Positions 62,937 to 64,000 of a stretch of 64,000 bases of DNA are shown here, piece after piece. The DNA is from Bin87 sp965243255 (GTDB lineage Bacteria > Chloroflexota > Dehalococcoidia > Lucifugimonadales > UBA3495), in contig CBDEUH010000004.1 of NCBI GenBank assembly GCA_965243255.1, forward strand, positions 806,001 to 870,000. The letters are read 5' to 3'. The number at the start of each line of letters is the position of its first letter. The stretch's first letter is position 1. Below the pieces are notes generated by a model that made no database searches, had not been told where the DNA came from, and worked only from the letters and a program-made list of their open reading frames with translations. The translations under genes were made by a program, and so were the position numbers.

Positions 62937-63833
62937 GTGTGGATTCTCCTCGCCATTTGCAGCGCGGCCTCCCTGGGCCTGGCCAACATCGCTCACAAGC
63001 GGCTGCTGGACAACTACCTCGACGGTGTTAGCGTTCTGGGCGCCGGTTCCATTCTGTCCCGGCTTACCTGCGGGGTCCTCGTCATCGCGGTGGTAGGATG
63101 GCCAGCCGATGCGCCGGCGGAGTCCATAGCCTTTGGGCTACTGTCCGGTGTCAGCCTCGGAGCCGGCCTGGCCTTGCTCTTTCTGGGTCTGAAGTTGGGC
63201 GAAGCCTCTCGCGCCGTAGCCATCAGCCAGACCAATCCCATCCTCGTCGCAGTGCTGGCCCTCATCATTCTGGGCGAACAAGTGGGCCTGCTGGAGTGGG
63301 CGGCCATTGCGCTAGTAGTGTGCGGGGCCGCACTGGTGTCTATCGAGGGCTTTCAGCGGGGCCTCCTTCGTCTCACTCCCGGCTTAACGGCGCTGGTTGC
63401 CAGTTCCGTTACCTTGGGTTTGTCCTTCTTCCTGGCCAAACTTGTGCTGGACGACCTCACTCCCTGGGAGGTTTTCGGACTTCAAGAGCTGGGCATGGTG
63501 CCGGTGTTTGCCGTCTTCGGCCGGCCGGCTAACTGGCGCCGATTATGGAGTGGGCTGCGCTCCGGCCCGGCCCTGACCACCTTCCTCATCGGCGAGGGCG
63601 TGCTGCCGCAGGTGGCGATACTCCTGTTCGTCTGGTCATTTGCCTTCGGCCCGGTATCCCTGGCATCGGCAATCCTGGCGACGCGTCCCCTGTTTGTCTT
63701 CGTGGTTGGCACACTGCTCAGTTGGCGTAGCCTGGGCCTGCTGCAGGAGTCCCTGGGGCCGGCGGCCCTGACCGCTAAGTTCGTCGCCATCGCAATGATT
63801 GTCGGGGGCACAACCCTGTTGGCGCTAACCTAG
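62937..63833 (+). CDS. EamA/DMT family transporter
   Basis: A 298-residue inner-membrane protein with about ten helices in two EamA repeats. Typical are LFLGLKLGEASRAVAISQTNPILVAV spread over helices 3-4 and LILGEQVGLLEWAAIALVVCGAAL, mirrored by the second half (SLASAILATRPLFVFVVGTLLS). GTG 62937 is placed by the preceding TATAAT. The solute exported is unknown. Confidence 0.82.
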   Translation: MWILLAICSAASLGLANIAHKRLLDNYLDGVSVLGAGSILSRLTCGVLVIAVVGWPADAPAESIAFGLLSGVSLGAGLALLFLGLKLGEASRAVAISQTNPILVAVLALIILGEQVGLLEWAAIALVVCGAALVSIEGFQRGLLRLTPGLTALVASSVTLGLSFFLAKLVLDDLTPWEVFGLQELGMVPVFAVFGRPANWRRLWSGLRSGPALTTFLIGEGVLPQVAILLFVWSFAFGPVSLASAILATRPLFVFVVGTLLSWRSLGLLQESLGPAALTAKFVAIAMIVGGTTLLALT

Positions 63834-63838
63834 GCGAG

Positions 63839-64000
63839 CTACGCCGAAACCGACTCCGCTGGCCGGCTGCGGAACCGGAGACTCCAGAAGTGCACCGCCC
63901 CCACCAGGATGAATATGCCCACGCAGTAGCAGATGATTCCCCAGGACGTATCAAACATTGCCTTGGCCAGGATGATTGAGGCCACATAGACGAAGGCCAG
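63839..64000 (-). CDS. Membrane protein (5' partial)
   Basis: The C-terminal 53 residues of a minus-strand protein that continues past the right edge; the stop is at 63839-63841. Two hydrophobic segments (around FVYVASIILAK and GIICYCVGIFILVGAVHFW) and a basic, Ser-rich tail are visible. Family not recognisable from this fragment. Confidence 0.6.
   Translation of the reverse strand: MAFVYVASIILAKAMFDTSWGIICYCVGIFILVGAVHFWSLRFRSRPAESVSA

Overview
The window is GC-rich, densely coded bacterial DNA of about 64 kb with two partial genes at its edges. The gene set suggests an uncultivated marine or host-associated Chloroflexota of the SAR202/Dehalococcoidia type. It combines infC-rpmI-rplT, secDF and gatB-secG housekeeping blocks with oxidative and catabolic enzymes (copper amine oxidase, LLM flavoenzyme, CoA-transferase, SDR, M20 hydrolase). 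It also has many GTG starts and very short spacers. That assignment is inference; there is no rRNA to anchor it.

Layout. 1-5.5 kb: pheT (partial), moeA with a histidine-rich leader, an acidic-tailed unknown protein, and the infC-rpmI-rplT operon, closed by a strong hairpin. 5.5-9.6 kb: a minus-strand block with an M20 hydrolase, a PAC2 protein, an amidohydrolase and an unknown. 9.9-12.5 kb: a large DUF11-repeat surface protein. 12.6-14.1 kb: ybeY, a zincin and pgpA. 14.1-25.7 kb: nfo, an MDR dehydrogenase, secF-secD, a CCA-adding enzyme, def, fhs, priA and rplS. 25.8-29.6 kb: NHL protein, alpha/beta hydrolase and copper amine oxidase. 29.7-32.9 kb: a small monooxygenase, a membrane protein, DNA repair genes (alkyltransferase-like protein, Fpg) and a lactonase-like propeller.

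32.8-38.9 kb is the most unusual region. It holds a eukaryote-like sterol 24-C-methyltransferase (ERG6 type) behind tRNA-Val(GAC), then a protein that fuses a GPP34 (Golgi phosphoprotein 3) domain to a cytochrome P450, then an MMPL/RND lipid exporter. Together they read as a sterol or polycyclic-lipid tailoring and export module.

39-41.6 kb: an ATP-grasp/alpha-E peptide-ligase pair. At 41.66 kb lies a ferredoxin:thioredoxin reductase catalytic subunit whose last active-site Cys codon is an in-frame UGA. The family sequence continues after it, and a short stem with a GGUCU loop sits 21 bases downstream. This is a strong selenocysteine candidate and the best lead in the window. 42-48.3 kb: MFS exporter, acetyl-CoA synthetase, gatB, secG and a SAM hydrolase. 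48.3-48.8 kb: a promoter followed by a non-coding stretch with two hairpins. 48.8-55 kb: penicillin-acylase-like hydrolase, cupin, LLM oxidoreductase, CinA, tlyA and a crotonase. 55.2-64 kb: SthA-like flavoprotein, CoA-transferase subunits, an Asp/Glu racemase-like protein and an SDR that both lack expected catalytic residues, a lipoprotein protease, a propeller protein, an EamA transporter and a partial membrane protein.

The genes group into translation and secretion (pheT, infC-rpmI-rplT, def, rplS, gatB, secDFG), DNA maintenance (nfo, Fpg, alkyltransferase-like protein, priA), one-carbon and acetate metabolism (fhs, acsA), catabolism of amines and acyl-CoA compounds, and the lipid module.
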